Source: Clostridium sp. C2-6-12
GTDB lineage: Bacteria > Bacillota > Clostridia > Clostridiales > Clostridiaceae
NCBI RefSeq assembly: GCF_009928485.1
Contig: NZ_JAABNP010000001.1
Span: 1 to 64,000, forward strand
Direction of reading: 5' to 3'
Length of the DNA stretch: 64,000 bases
A model generated the notes under the pieces. That model did not search any database. It had not been told where the DNA came from and saw nothing but the letters and a program-made list of their open reading frames with translations. This document shows, piece after piece, positions 20,167 through 28,906 of the stretch; position 1 is the stretch's first letter; every line of letters begins with the position of its first letter. Both the position numbers and the translations under genes were made by a program.

Positions 20167-20195
20167 TTGACACGCCCGTATGCGTGTATTATAAT
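20167..20195 (+). promoter_or_regulatory. rplM-rpsI promoter
   Basis: TTGACA (20167-20172) and TATAAT (20190-20195) with a 17-base spacer are both full consensus hexamers. Initiation near 20202 would give a leader of about 109 bases. Confidence 0.9.
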
Positions 20196-20201
20196 TAGTT
20201 T

Positions 20202-20310
20202 GTTTGTTAAAACATTTATGTATATAAGATCCACTAGCCCCGGGTCTTGACATAAACAAATTTACTTAAATAAAAGTAGAGTATTAATGTAAGTTCAGGG
20301 AGGGAAACAG
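20202..20310 (+). ncRNA. Putative L13 leader (rplM-rpsI autoregulation)
   Basis: TTTATGT (20215-20221) pairs with ACATAAA (20250-20256) and AAGATCC (20226-20232) pairs with GGGTCTT (20242-20248), forming one long hairpin with a small internal loop. Firmicutes carry a known L13 leader family at this position, thought to bind L13. Assignment to that family is by position and shape, not by a model search. Confidence 0.65.
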
Positions 20311-20745
20311 ATGAAATCATACATTGCAAAAGCAAGTGAAGTTCAAAGAAAATGGTATGTTGTTGATGCTGCTGGTAAGCCACTAGGTAGAGTAGCTAGC
20401 CAAGTTGCTTCAATTTTAAGAGGTAAAAATAAACCAACATTTACACCAAATGTTGACTGCGGAGATTTTGTTATTGTTATTAACGCAGAAAAGGTTGTTT
20501 TAACTGGTAAGAAGTTAGATCAAAAATTAATGAGAAAGCATAGTCTTTACCCAGGCGGATTAAAAGAAACTCCATATAGAGTAGTATTAGATAAGAAGCC
20601 TGAATTCGCTTTTGAAGAAGCTGTAAGAAGAATGCTTCCAAACGGTGTTTTAGGAAGACAAATGTTAAAGAAATTAAACGTATATAGAGGTGCTGAACAT
20701 AATCATGCAGCTCAAAAACCAGAAGTACTAGAATTAAGATACTAA
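20311..20745 (+). CDS. rplM: 50S ribosomal protein L13
   Basis: L13 is an early assembly protein of the large subunit. The 144 residues begin [31 protein letters not shown] and hold [24 protein letters not shown] and [27 protein letters not shown] precedes the ATG. It pairs with rpsI, as in nearly all bacteria. Confidence 0.98.
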   Translation: MKSYIAKASEVQRKWYVVDAAGKPLGRVASQVASILRGKNKPTFTPNVDCGDFVIVINAEKVVLTGKKLDQKLMRKHSLYPGGLKETPYRVVLDKKPEFAFEEAVRRMLPNGVLGRQMLKKLNVYRGAEHNHAAQKPEVLELRY

Positions 20746-20771
20746 TACGATCTCGGGAGGAGGAATAAGAA

Positions 20772-21164
20772 ATGGCAAAAGTTCAATACATGGGAACTGG
20801 AAGAAGAAAGAAATCAGTTGCAAGAGTAAGACTTGTACCAGGAAATGGTAAGGTAGTTGTTAATAATAGAGAAATTGAAAACTTTTTTGGTTTAGAAACT
20901 TTAAGAGTTATCGTAAACCAACCATTAGTTTTAACAGGAACTAAAGATAAGTTTGACGTTTTAGTAAATGTTCACGGTGGTGGATTTACAGGTCAAGCTG
21001 GAGCTATCAGACATGGTATAGCTAGAGCACTAGTTAAATCAGATGAAGCTTTAAAGCCAGAATTAAAGAAGGCAGGTTTCTTAACAAGAGATCCAAGAAT
21101 GGTAGAAAGAAAGAAAGCTGGTCTTAAAAAAGCAAGAAGAGCTCCTCAATTCTCAAAGAGATAA
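20772..21164 (+). CDS. rpsI: 30S ribosomal protein S9
   Basis: S9 reaches the P-site tRNA with its C-terminal tail. The 130 residues equal the Bacillus length; [26 protein letters not shown] and the tail [18 protein letters not shown], ending in the universal Lys-Arg, are present. GGGAGGAGG precedes the ATG. A strong terminator follows. Confidence 0.98.
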   Translation: MAKVQYMGTGRRKKSVARVRLVPGNGKVVVNNREIENFFGLETLRVIVNQPLVLTGTKDKFDVLVNVHGGGFTGQAGAIRHGIARALVKSDEALKPELKKAGFLTRDPRMVERKKAGLKKARRAPQFSKR

Positions 21165-21183
21165 TTTTTGGAGTATATGGAAC

Positions 21184-21214
21184 CCCACAAACCCTGTGTT
21201 TGTGGGATTTTTTC
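21184..21214 (+). terminator. Terminator after rpsI
   Basis: CCCACAAA (21184-21191) pairs with TTTGTGGG (21199-21206), followed by ATTTTTTCTT. It ends the rplM-rpsI unit 20 bases after the stop. Confidence 0.9.
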
Positions 21215-21291
21215 TTATATAAAATTCTATGAAAACACACTATTTTTTATTTATAACTAACACGCAACTAACAAATTTTTATATTCTAAAG

Positions 21292-21355
21292 AAGTTTCTA
21301 CAAAGCATAACTAAGTTTTTTAAATTGTGCTAGTAGAAACTTTATTTATTTTTGA
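21292..21355 (+). terminator. Second stem-loop in the rpsI-cwlD spacer
   Basis: AAGTTTCTAC (21292-21301) is complemented by GTAGAAACTT (21333-21342), with further inner pairing (AGCATAA with TTGTGCT), and is followed by TATTTATTTTT. It could be a back-up terminator or a remnant element. The rest of the 21215-21512 spacer is plain AT-rich DNA. Confidence 0.55.
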
Positions 21356-21512
21356 AAAACATTGAATGTAATAAAAGAAAAGTTGAACACATAAATTAAT
21401 CTTTTTTGTTAAATTTTCAACATGATAAATATAACTTTGAATAATTAATGCTGTATAGTAAATAATATGTTATGTAATTGAAATAGTTGGAGCATAGAGA
21501 GGTGGTAGAACA

Positions 21513-22175
21513 ATGAGAATCAAGAAATGCCTGACCGTAATTTGTATATTATGCTTAATTTTAGCCATGCCTTTAAAAGTAAGCGCAGAGGAAAATAAAG
21601 CTCAGCATATAATATTAATAGATCCAGGACATGGAGGTATTGATGGCGGAGCAAAATCTAAGAATGGAACAATAGAAAAGGATATAAACTTAGCAATAGC
21701 TAAAAAGTTAAAGGTAGAATTGGAAGCAGCTAACTACATTGTGCATATGACAAGAGAAGCTGATTCACAACTAGATTCTAGAAAGGTAAAAGATTTAAAT
21801 GCTAGATGTCAAATGAAAAAGGATACTAAATGTGATGTATTTATTTCTATTCATCAAAATATGTTTCCGCAAGCAAACTGTTTTGGTGCTCAAGTTTGGT
21901 ATGCCTCTAATAATGATAGTAAGGTTTTAGCAGAGAGCGTTCAAACGGCATTAAAAGAAATAGCAGACAACAAAAACAAAAGAGTTTCTAAAGCTGCTAA
22001 AGAGCAATATAGAATATTGAGAGATGGTTATGATGGAGCTTGTGTTCTTGTAGAGTGTGGCTTTTTATCCAATTATGAAGAAGAACAAAAGTTAAAGAGT
22101 GATGAATATCAGGAGAAGATCGTAAAGAGTGTAGTAATGGGAGTTAATAAATATTTTGATATTAAGGGTAATTAG
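21513..22175 (+). CDS. cwlD: N-acetylmuramoyl-L-alanine amidase CwlD
   Basis: CwlD cleaves stem peptides from muramic acid during spore formation, the first step to muramic-delta-lactam in cortex. The 220 residues have a signal peptide ending near VSA-EE (about residue 25) and an Amidase_3 domain: zinc ligand H40 in DPGHGG, E55, the FISIHQN histidine and the VECGFLSN glutamate. No wall-binding domain is present. cwlD near rpsI is conserved from Bacillus to Clostridium, which supports the name over a vegetative amidase. Stage-specific promoters were not identified. Confidence 0.85.
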   Translation: MRIKKCLTVICILCLILAMPLKVSAEENKAQHIILIDPGHGGIDGGAKSKNGTIEKDINLAIAKKLKVELEAANYIVHMTREADSQLDSRKVKDLNARCQMKKDTKCDVFISIHQNMFPQANCFGAQVWYASNNDSKVLAESVQTALKEIADNKNKRVSKAAKEQYRILRDGYDGACVLVECGFLSNYEEEQKLKSDEYQEKIVKSVVMGVNKYFDIKGN

Positions 22176-22221
22176 GGGTGAGTTAAATTTGATTATCTTG
22201 TTAGGTTGATGAATTCTGTAA

Positions 22222-22389
22222 CTATCTATAAGAAATGGGACCTACTTTTATACTGTTTTTAGGTGTATCTGTTAAATAGTAGGAGTTGTTTATAATTAAA
22301 AATAAATTATATAGTATTAAACCAATTAAAGTAAGTACCAAAAGATAAATTATTATAGTAATAATCTTAGTTAGTTTTTGATCATTCAT
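22222..22389 (-). CDS. Small membrane protein, 55 residues
   Basis: An unrecognised ORF on the minus strand begins with ATG at 22389, seven bases after an AGGTG-type site, and ends with TAG at 22222. The product starts MNDQKLTKIITIIIYLLVLT, has one or two overlapping hydrophobic helices (residues 9-33) and a short hydrophilic tail ending VGPISYR. It is antisense to both neighbours and lies alone in the spacer. The helix, the clean site and the length argue that it is real; no function can be named. A TATAAT-like box upstream lacks a clear -35. The plus-strand spacer otherwise is empty until the hairpin at 22584. Confidence 0.55.
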   Translation of the reverse strand: MNDQKLTKIITIIIYLLVLTLIGLILYNLFLIINNSYYLTDTPKNSIKVGPISYR

Positions 22390-22583
22390 AGAGTTTCACC
22401 TCATATAGCGATTATATTTTATTATAGTAAGAAAAAGTTATAAATATGAAAGAGTAGAATGAAAAATATAAATAACTTTTGGTATTAAATGAATTTAGCA
22501 AGTTACATTAGTTAAATAAATAGATTTAGGGTTGTAAATAATAAGAATTGCTTTTAAACTTATTATGTAGTAATAAGTAAACA

Positions 22584-22633
22584 AATTATAAGAATAGAAT
22601 TAAATTTTTAATTTAATGTCTATTCTTATAATT
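22584..22633 (+). repeat. Long hairpin upstream of the fumarase genes
   Basis: AATTATAAGAATAGA (22584-22598) is perfectly complementary to 22619-22633, and inside it ATTAAATT (22599-22606) pairs with AATTTAAT (22610-22617) around TTT. The result is a 23-bp stem with one bulged G. It ends 14 bases before the ribosome binding site of the next gene. No T-run follows. It may be an operator, an RNA stabiliser or an attenuator. Confidence 0.8.
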
Positions 22634-22660
22634 AAGCAATTATATAGAGGAGCTGTTATG

Positions 22661-23503
22661 ATGAGAGAAATAAATGTTGAACTTATTAGAGATGCTGTAA
22701 GGAATTTATCCGTTGAAGCAAATTATTATTTAGGTTCAGATATTAAAGAAGCACTAGAAAAATCTAAGAAAGAAGAAACTTGGAAGTTAGCTTCAGAGGT
22801 TTTGGATAAGATTATTATTAATTCTGAAATTGCACAAAATGAAGAAATGCCTATGTGCCAGGATACAGGAATGGCTTGCGTATTTGTTGAAATAGGACAA
22901 GATGTGCACATAGTTGGGGGAAAGCTTGAAGATGCTATTAATGAAGGCGTACGTAGAGGATATAAGGAAGGTTTCTTGAGAAAATCTGTTGTAGGTGATC
23001 CTATTAGAAGGGCTAATACAAAGGACAATACGCCAGCTATAATTTATTATGACATAGTAGATGGCGATAAGATTAAGATTACATTGGCGCCAAAAGGATT
23101 TGGTTCAGAGAATATGAGCAAAATATGTATGCTAAAACCTTCTGATGGTTTAGAAGGTGTTAAAGACTTTATAATAGACACTGTTAAAGCAGCAGGTCCA
23201 AATCCATGTCCACCAATGGTTATTGGGGTTGGAATAGGTGGAACTTTTGATAAAGCTGCATATTTAGCTAAAAAAGCTTTACTGAGACCTATTAATGAAA
23301 GAAATAAAGATGAATTTTATAAAGATTTGGAAATAGAGTTATTAGAAAAGATAAATAAATTAGGAATTGGACCACAAGGATTTGGTGGTAAGACTACTGC
23401 TTTAGGCTTGAATATAGAAACTTATCCAACTCATATTGCAGGCTTACCTGTAGCTGTAAATATTAACTGCCATGCTACTAGACATAAAGAAGTAATATTA
23501 TAA
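22661..23503 (+). CDS. fumA: Fumarate hydratase class I, alpha subunit
   Basis: This is the iron-sulfur-type N-terminal subunit of fumarase (fumarate plus water to malate); the same family includes L(+)-tartrate dehydratase alpha. The ATG at 22661 stands eight bases after GAGGAG and gives 280 residues; the adjacent ATG at 22658 is possible. Cysteines of the 4Fe-4S site appear in MPMCQDTGMACVF and in GPNPCPPMVIG, with another in NINCHATRHK at the end. The beta subunit follows. The gene symbol is descriptive; sequence alone does not fully exclude a tartrate substrate. Confidence 0.85.
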   Translation: MREINVELIRDAVRNLSVEANYYLGSDIKEALEKSKKEETWKLASEVLDKIIINSEIAQNEEMPMCQDTGMACVFVEIGQDVHIVGGKLEDAINEGVRRGYKEGFLRKSVVGDPIRRANTKDNTPAIIYYDIVDGDKIKITLAPKGFGSENMSKICMLKPSDGLEGVKDFIIDTVKAAGPNPCPPMVIGVGIGGTFDKAAYLAKKALLRPINERNKDEFYKDLEIELLEKINKLGIGPQGFGGKTTALGLNIETYPTHIAGLPVAVNINCHATRHKEVIL

Positions 23504-23651
23504 TTGAGAAAACAGATTTCCGTTAAAATAAATAATTAATTAAATTTGACTAATTAATATAAATTATTAATTAAAGAAACTTAAAATTATGCTTTGGATG
23601 CTAAATTTATAATTGAAAATGAATTTGTTAGAATATTGGAGGAAATAAATA

Positions 23652-24209
23652 ATGGAAATTAGATTGCAAACACCTCTTACAGAAGATAAAATATCAAATT
23701 TGAAAGCAGGAGATAGTATTTTGCTAAGTGGCGTAATTTATTCTGCAAGAGATGCAGCTCATAAAAGATTAATAGATTTATTAAATGAAGGTGGAGAGCT
23801 TCCTTTAAATATAAAGGATGAAACAATATACTATGTTGGGCCATCACCAGCTAAGCCAGGAATGGTAATAGGATCTGCGGGACCTACAACAAGCTATAGA
23901 ATGGATGCTTATGCACCAACATTAATGGATCTTGGATTAAGAGGAATGATAGGGAAAGGCGCAAGAAGCAAAGAGGTAATTGATGCAATTAAAAGAAACA
24001 AAGCTGTTTATTTTGGTGCTATTGGAGGTGCAGCAGCTTTGATTGGTAAGAGTATCGTTAAATCTGAAATTATTGCATATGAGGATTTAGGAGCTGAAGC
24101 AATAAGAAGAATGGAAGTTAAGGATATGCCATTAGTTGTTATTATAGATTCTGAAGGAAACAATCTCTACGAATTAGGCCAACAAGAATATTTGAATTCA
24201 ATTAAATAA
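23652..24209 (+). CDS. fumB: Fumarate hydratase class I, beta subunit
   Basis: This 185-residue protein matches the C-terminal half of class I fumarases: IRLQTPLTEDKISNLKAGDSILLSG, the YSARDAAHKR motif, GPTTSYRMDAY and GMIGKGARSKEV. In clostridia the enzyme is split into two genes, here separated by a 148-base AT-rich spacer that contains TTAATTAA inverted motifs. GGAGG precedes the ATG. It completes a heteromeric fumarase, probably used in fumarate/malate interconversion. Confidence 0.88.
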   Translation: MEIRLQTPLTEDKISNLKAGDSILLSGVIYSARDAAHKRLIDLLNEGGELPLNIKDETIYYVGPSPAKPGMVIGSAGPTTSYRMDAYAPTLMDLGLRGMIGKGARSKEVIDAIKRNKAVYFGAIGGAAALIGKSIVKSEIIAYEDLGAEAIRRMEVKDMPLVVIIDSEGNNLYELGQQEYLNSIK

Positions 24210-24216
24210 TTTACAC

Positions 24217-24380
24217 ACATATAAAAAGAGCAGCTATGCTGCAATAAGGAACTTTCCACATACAAAAAGATTTGGTATGCCACAATAAGGAACTTTCTTG
24301 CAATGTGGAATTTATCATCTATAAAAAAGTAGTGATTCATATATAAAAAGATAAGCTATGCTACAATGGGAAACTTTTCT
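24217..24380 (+). repeat. Imperfect 41-bp direct repeats, three copies
   Basis: Units begin at 24217, 24258 and 24338 with ACATAYAAAAAGA-like sequence, then a TATGC core, then CAATAAGGAACTTT (CAATGGGAAACTTT in the third). The first two abut with a 41-base period; the third is offset after a degenerate 40-base stretch. They lie downstream of the fumarase beta gene. No protein is encoded. Function unknown. Confidence 0.7.
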
Positions 24381-24490
24381 AGAGATAAGAATTTAATTTT
24401 ATATCGTTAGATAAAGATATTTTGATTTAGTGAGAAATAGTATAATCATCAAAATTGATAAGGTTATAGAAATAATCAACAATTATATAT

Positions 24491-24533
24491 AAAAAAGGGA
24501 TGAGTTGTGGATAAATAGACTCATTCCTTTTTA
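24491..24533. terminator. Bidirectional terminator between fumarase and yitT genes
   Basis: AAAAAGGGATGAGT (24492-24505) pairs with ACTCATTCCTTTTT (24519-24532) with one G-T pair. The A-run and T-run on both sides suit two convergent units. Confidence 0.8.
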
Positions 24534-24610
24534 TATTGTGGATTAAATTTTAAGGATAAAAGTATAATTTGAGTGAATAAATAAATTTCTAGTAGATTTA
24601 ATTCATATAA

Positions 24611-25474
24611 TTATATTGTTATAAATCCTTTTCCTCTAACTTCAGAAGCATCAACTATAGTTATAAAGGCACTAGGGTCTATTTCATGAATTGCTGTTTT
24701 TAATTCAACCATTTGGCGTGTGGTTACAATGCAATATAGCATTTTCTTCTTATGATGAGTGTATTCACCCTCAGCAAATAAGGATGTGATTCCTCTGTTT
24801 AAATCATTGATTACATAATGAATAATATCATCTTCTTTTTCAGTTAATATGAGAAGAAGTTTTTTACTGCTAAAACCTTTTAACATCTTATCTAATACTA
24901 TACTTTGAATGAAAAGGGAAATAAGAGTATATAATGCTTCTGGAACGCCTGAAATTATGGCACCAATTAATATTATTATTAAATTAATTGAGAAGCCTAA
25001 GCCACCTATATTAAAGTTTGAATATTTTTGTCTAATGACCATAGTTATAATATCAGTTCCACCAGTTGAACCATGGCGTAAAAAAACTAATCCATAACCA
25101 ACGCCGCATAAAACACCACCATAAATACAATAAAGAAGTAGATCTAAATTATCTATAGATGTTAGATTTGCTAATGGTTTTGTTATAATTAAAGAAAGAG
25201 AAAGTGAAAGCATTCCAAGCGTTGTATAAATTATAAAGGATTTATTAAGTTTTTTAGCCCCTACTAGAAGTAATGGAATGTTAAGAAAGAATACTACAAC
25301 ACCAACAGGTATGCCGAAGGTATATTGTAAAAGTAATCCTATTCCTGTAACACCACCGCTTAAAAGTTTTGCATGTGAAAGAAATACATTTACCCCCAAT
25401 GAGGCAATAATACAGCCTAGGAAAATAAGAAATGCATCAATTATATTAGATTTAAATTTGTAATATGTATTCAT
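24611..25474 (-). CDS. YitT family membrane protein (DUF161/DUF2179)
   Basis: The 287 residues begin with about five to six hydrophobic segments (for example IDAFLIFLGCIIASLGVNVFL and LLSGGVTGIGLLLQYTFG) and end with the cytoplasmic DUF2179 domain (LLLILTEKEDDIIHYVINDLNRGITSLFAEG ... IDPSAFITIVDASEVRGKGF in parts). Family members are widespread in Firmicutes and their transported substrate, if any, is unknown. The start at 25474 is supported by AAAGGAG eight bases upstream. It is a single-gene unit with its own promoter. Confidence 0.88.
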   Translation of the reverse strand: MNTYYKFKSNIIDAFLIFLGCIIASLGVNVFLSHAKLLSGGVTGIGLLLQYTFGIPVGVVVFFLNIPLLLVGAKKLNKSFIIYTTLGMLSLSLSLIITKPLANLTSIDNLDLLLYCIYGGVLCGVGYGLVFLRHGSTGGTDIITMVIRQKYSNFNIGGLGFSINLIIILIGAIISGVPEALYTLISLFIQSIVLDKMLKGFSSKKLLLILTEKEDDIIHYVINDLNRGITSLFAEGEYTHHKKKMLYCIVTTRQMVELKTAIHEIDPSAFITIVDASEVRGKGFITI

Positions 25475-25510
25475 GAAAAAAGCTCCTTTAAAGTTATAAT
25501 TCCTCTAATA

Positions 25511-25538
25511 TTAATACATTTTAAAAATAAAAAGTCAA
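25511..25538 (-). promoter_or_regulatory. Promoter of the YitT-family gene
   Basis: On the minus strand TTGACT (25538-25533) and TATTAA (25516-25511) are 16 bases apart, about 40 bases before the start codon. The rest of the 25475-25829 spacer is AT-rich and shows nothing else I can support. Confidence 0.55.
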
Positions 25539-25829
25539 TATATATAATTAAGTAAGGAGTCTTTGTTGAAAAAATACTTTTTATAGGAGATAATGTGTTT
25601 AGATAAAATTAATAATTTTGTGATGAAATAATTGATAAATTGTTCTGTTAAGTGCAAGAAAATATTTTTTATATTAAAGTTGAAGTAAAATTAAATATTT
25701 AGAATTTGACTTACTGAGCATACTTATTAATGTGAATATATATGAATTATAATATATATGCTGTACTAAATAAATAACATTATACATTTAAAATTAAGCT
25801 TTGAATAGTTTATACAAAAGGAGAATTAT

Positions 25830-26642
25830 ATGAACAGAATTAAGCTTCCAGGAAAAGAAAAGCATAAAAAGATGTTGTTAATTGCATTGGTATTAATTAC
25901 AATAGGAATATTGTTTTATGAACATAATATGAATATTAAGGAACAGGAAAGAAAAGCACAGGAAGAAATGGAGAAAGCTACGAAAAATGAAATTAAATCA
26001 AGTGATAGCATAATTACTGGAGAAGAGCAAGTTATTAAGGAGAATGAGGATATAGAGAAAGTAAATAAAGATGGCAAAGCATCTGAGAAAGAAGTCAAAC
26101 AAGGCAAGTCTGGAGATAAAGAAACTGATAAGAAAAAAGTATATTCTCAAAGGGAAAATGAAATATATAATCAAGCGTATTCATTATTTTTTTCTCATGA
26201 TTATAAAGGCGCAATAAATATAGCAGATGAACTTGTAAATGAATTTGGAAACAATCCTATGGGATATAATATAAGGGGGATTGCAAAGGCCTATAATGGA
26301 GATTATAAAGGTGGAATGTTAGATATTGATAAAGCTCTTGAGCTTGATGATAAATATGGCTATGCTAGATTTAATAAAGCTTTAACGTATGAACTATATG
26401 GAAATATGGAGGAAGCTCTGAAATGGTATAATAAAGCTTTAGAGGTTGAAGAATATGTTTGGACTTATTATGGAATAGCTTCTATTTATGGTAGAAATGG
26501 TGATGTAGATAATACTATGCAATATTTAAATAAGGCAATTGAAATGGATTCAGGGGTTAGAGAAACTGCAAAAGAAGAGCATGATTTTGATCCCGTAAAA
26601 AATTCAGAAGCTTTTAAGAAAGCAGTATATTTAATAAATTAG
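25830..26642 (+). CDS. Membrane-anchored TPR protein
   Basis: Not recognised as a named gene. The 270 residues have one transmembrane helix (about 15-30, LLIALVLITIGILFYEH), a charged Lys/Glu-rich linker (about 35-110) and then four or so tetratricopeptide repeats (about 112-245), with DYKGGMLDIDKALELDDKYGYA as a clear unit. The repeats would face outside. It stands just upstream of a two-component pair but has a 119-base gap, so co-transcription is open. Such proteins serve as scaffolds; the partner is unknown. Confidence 0.75.
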   Translation: MNRIKLPGKEKHKKMLLIALVLITIGILFYEHNMNIKEQERKAQEEMEKATKNEIKSSDSIITGEEQVIKENEDIEKVNKDGKASEKEVKQGKSGDKETDKKKVYSQRENEIYNQAYSLFFSHDYKGAINIADELVNEFGNNPMGYNIRGIAKAYNGDYKGGMLDIDKALELDDKYGYARFNKALTYELYGNMEEALKWYNKALEVEEYVWTYYGIASIYGRNGDVDNTMQYLNKAIEMDSGVRETAKEEHDFDPVKNSEAFKKAVYLIN

Positions 26643-26761
26643 TATTTTGGGATTATATAATTTATTTTTAAACAGAATAAAAATATTTATTAAACTTTAG
26701 TAGAATAAAAAATTAGTAATTAGATTGGAATAGGTAAATGGAATTATAGGAGGTAATTGGC

Positions 26762-27454
26762 ATGTTCAATGTGTTAGTAGTTGATGATGAAAAAGAAATA
26801 AGAGATGCAATTGAGATATATTTAAGAGGAGAAAATTTAAAGGTATTTAAGGCAGAAGATGGACTAGTGGCTTTAGATATTCTAGAGCAGGAAAAAATAC
26901 ATTTAATTATACTAGATGTAATGATGCCTAGACTTGATGGGATTAGAACCTGCTTGAAGATTAGAGAAAAACAAAATCTACCTATAATAATGCTTTCTGC
27001 TAAAGGTGAAGATTCAGATAAAATATTAGGTCTAAATGTAGGTGCTGATGACTATATAACAAAACCTTTTAATCATTTGGAATTAGTAGCTAGAGTTAAA
27101 TCTCAATTAAGAAGATATGAAAAGCCTCTTAATGTTCAAGAAGGACAGGATATAATTAAGGTTAAAGATTTAGTTATAGATACTATTGCTAAAAAGATAA
27201 CTTTAAGAGGTGAAGAGGTTAAGGTAACTGCAACAGAATATAAAATACTTCATCTGTTAGCTTCAAATGCAGGTAAAGTATTTTCTATAAAAGAAATATA
27301 TGAAAATGTATGGGAAGAAATATTTTATAAGAGTGAGAATACAGTAACTGTACATATAAGAAGGATAAGAGAAAAGATAGAAATAAACACAAAAGAGCCT
27401 GAATATATTAAGGTGGTGTGGGGAATTGGTTACAAGATTGAAAAGGAAGATTAA
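26762..27454 (+). CDS. Response regulator, OmpR family
   Basis: A DNA-binding response regulator of 230 residues. The receiver domain (1-120) has the acidic pair VVDDE, phosphorylation site D52 in LDVMMPRLDG and the lysine in YITKPF. The winged-helix domain (130-228) has VTATEYKILHLLASNAGKVFS and TVTVHIRRIREKIE. AGGAGG lies upstream. It overlaps the kinase gene by 29 bases, so the two are a pair. Its target genes cannot be read from the sequence. Confidence 0.93.
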   Translation: MFNVLVVDDEKEIRDAIEIYLRGENLKVFKAEDGLVALDILEQEKIHLIILDVMMPRLDGIRTCLKIREKQNLPIIMLSAKGEDSDKILGLNVGADDYITKPFNHLELVARVKSQLRRYEKPLNVQEGQDIIKVKDLVIDTIAKKITLRGEEVKVTATEYKILHLLASNAGKVFSIKEIYENVWEEIFYKSENTVTVHIRRIREKIEINTKEPEYIKVVWGIGYKIEKED

Positions 27455-28781
27455 ATTATATTTTACCAGTATATACTTTATTGATTTGATTGCAATAGGT
27501 TTAATAACATTGATTTTACTTTCAAACCTAGGTGATTATATACAAATTAATAAATCTCAGCATGACTTAGCTGTTAAGGAATTAAGAAATAGTGCAGCAG
27601 AATTAATTTCCCTGGGAATAATATGTATAGCTTTTATTATAAAGGTTGCTATTATAATAAAGAAAAATCCTAAAGCGCCTAAGATTCAATCTAAATATAT
27701 TAAAAATATGATTTTTGTAATTAAAAACGGCTTCCATTATAAAGAAACTAGAAATACTTTAGTAATATCTATAGCTGTAGCGGTTATATTACTGATTGCA
27801 TATTTATATTTTCTTGCAACAGGTGGCTATGAAAATAATATTTTCGTTAGATTCTTTCAAACTTATCCTTTTAAAGGTAGTATTTTTGTCATTATCATTT
27901 TATTTTTAACGCTTATGTTTGCATTAAAAAGAACTTTAGATATAATTGTTGTAAATGATGCGCTTAGAAAAGTTAATGAGGGAAATCTGCAAGATGATAT
28001 TAAACTAGATGGTTCACCTCAAATAAGAGAATTAGCTGAAAATATCAATTTAATAAAAGCAGGCTATAAGGAAATATTAGAAACTGGTGTACACAATGAA
28101 AAATTAAAGACAGAATTAATATCAAACGTATCTCATGATTTAAAAACTCCATTAACGTCTATAATAAATTATGTAAATATACTAAAAAGTGGAGATATAA
28201 CAGAAGAAGAAAGAGTAGAGTATTTATCAATATTAGAAAGAAAGTCTTTGAAGTTAAAAGTATTAATCGAAGATTTATTTGAAATGTCAAAAATAAATAG
28301 TGGAAGAATTAAATTAAACAGAGAATTAATTGATATCTTATCATTAATACATCAGGGAATTGGTGAATATAGCACTTTATATGAAGAAAAGAATATTTCA
28401 TTTAAAGTAACAACAGATGAGGATGCTATATATATGGAACTTGATGGAAGATTGATGTCAAGAGCCTTAGAAAATGTAATTATAAATGCATTAAAGTATT
28501 CATTAGATAATACTAGAGTATATATAAATGTTAAATTAGAAGGAAAGTATGTAAAGATTGGTGTGAAAAATGTTGCCAATTATGAAATGGACTTTAATGA
28601 AGAAGAGATGTTTGAAAGATTTGCAAGGGGAGATAAATCAAGAAATTCAAAAGTTGAAGGTTCAGGTTTAGGTCTTGCAATAACCAAGAGTATAGTTGAA
28701 CTTCACGGTGGAGAAGTTAAAATAAAAAAAGAAGGAGATATGTTTAAGATTTATTTTATTCTTCCTATAAATAAGGAATAA
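27426..28781 (+). CDS. Sensor histidine kinase, partner of the OmpR regulator
   Basis: The 451-residue membrane kinase has four predicted helices (about 16-32, 59-78, 111-130, 151-167), only short outer loops, a HAMP-like linker (170-215), a HisKA domain with phosphate-accepting H237 in NVSHDLKTPLTS, and an ATPase domain with ENVIINALKYS and GSGLGLAI. The start is a TTG at 27426 inside the regulator gene; other TTG starts are possible. The lack of a large sensor domain resembles kinases that sense membrane or transporter state, which is inference. A terminator follows. Confidence 0.92.
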   Translation: MVTRLKRKIKLYFTSIYFIDLIAIGLITLILLSNLGDYIQINKSQHDLAVKELRNSAAELISLGIICIAFIIKVAIIIKKNPKAPKIQSKYIKNMIFVIKNGFHYKETRNTLVISIAVAVILLIAYLYFLATGGYENNIFVRFFQTYPFKGSIFVIIILFLTLMFALKRTLDIIVVNDALRKVNEGNLQDDIKLDGSPQIRELAENINLIKAGYKEILETGVHNEKLKTELISNVSHDLKTPLTSIINYVNILKSGDITEEERVEYLSILERKSLKLKVLIEDLFEMSKINSGRIKLNRELIDILSLIHQGIGEYSTLYEEKNISFKVTTDEDAIYMELDGRLMSRALENVIINALKYSLDNTRVYINVKLEGKYVKIGVKNVANYEMDFNEEEMFERFARGDKSRNSKVEGSGLGLAITKSIVELHGGEVKIKKEGDMFKIYFILPINKE

Positions 28782-28810
28782 AAAATATTAATCAATAAAA
28801 TTTATCAATT

Positions 28811-28855
28811 AAGTAGTTAATCAACGAAAAATAAAAGATTGACTACTTTTTTTAT
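28811..28855 (+). terminator. Terminator after the histidine kinase gene
   Basis: AAGTAGTTAATC (28811-28822) pairs with GATTGACTACTT (28837-28848), with one wobble pair, followed by a run of seven or so T. Confidence 0.88.
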
Positions 28856-28877
28856 ATCTATTTATTAATTTTGGCGT

Positions 28878-28906
28878 TTTACAATTATGAGAGTAAGAAT
28901 TATAAT
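28878..28906 (+). promoter_or_regulatory. nrdA promoter
   Basis: TTTACA (28878-28883) and TATAAT (28901-28906) are separated by 17 bases. Initiation near 28913 falls inside the first NrdR-like box. Confidence 0.75.

Noticed and set aside
24217-24380. CRISPR array
   Set aside because: Repeats are imperfect, there are only three units, and no spacers of uniform length or cas genes are present.
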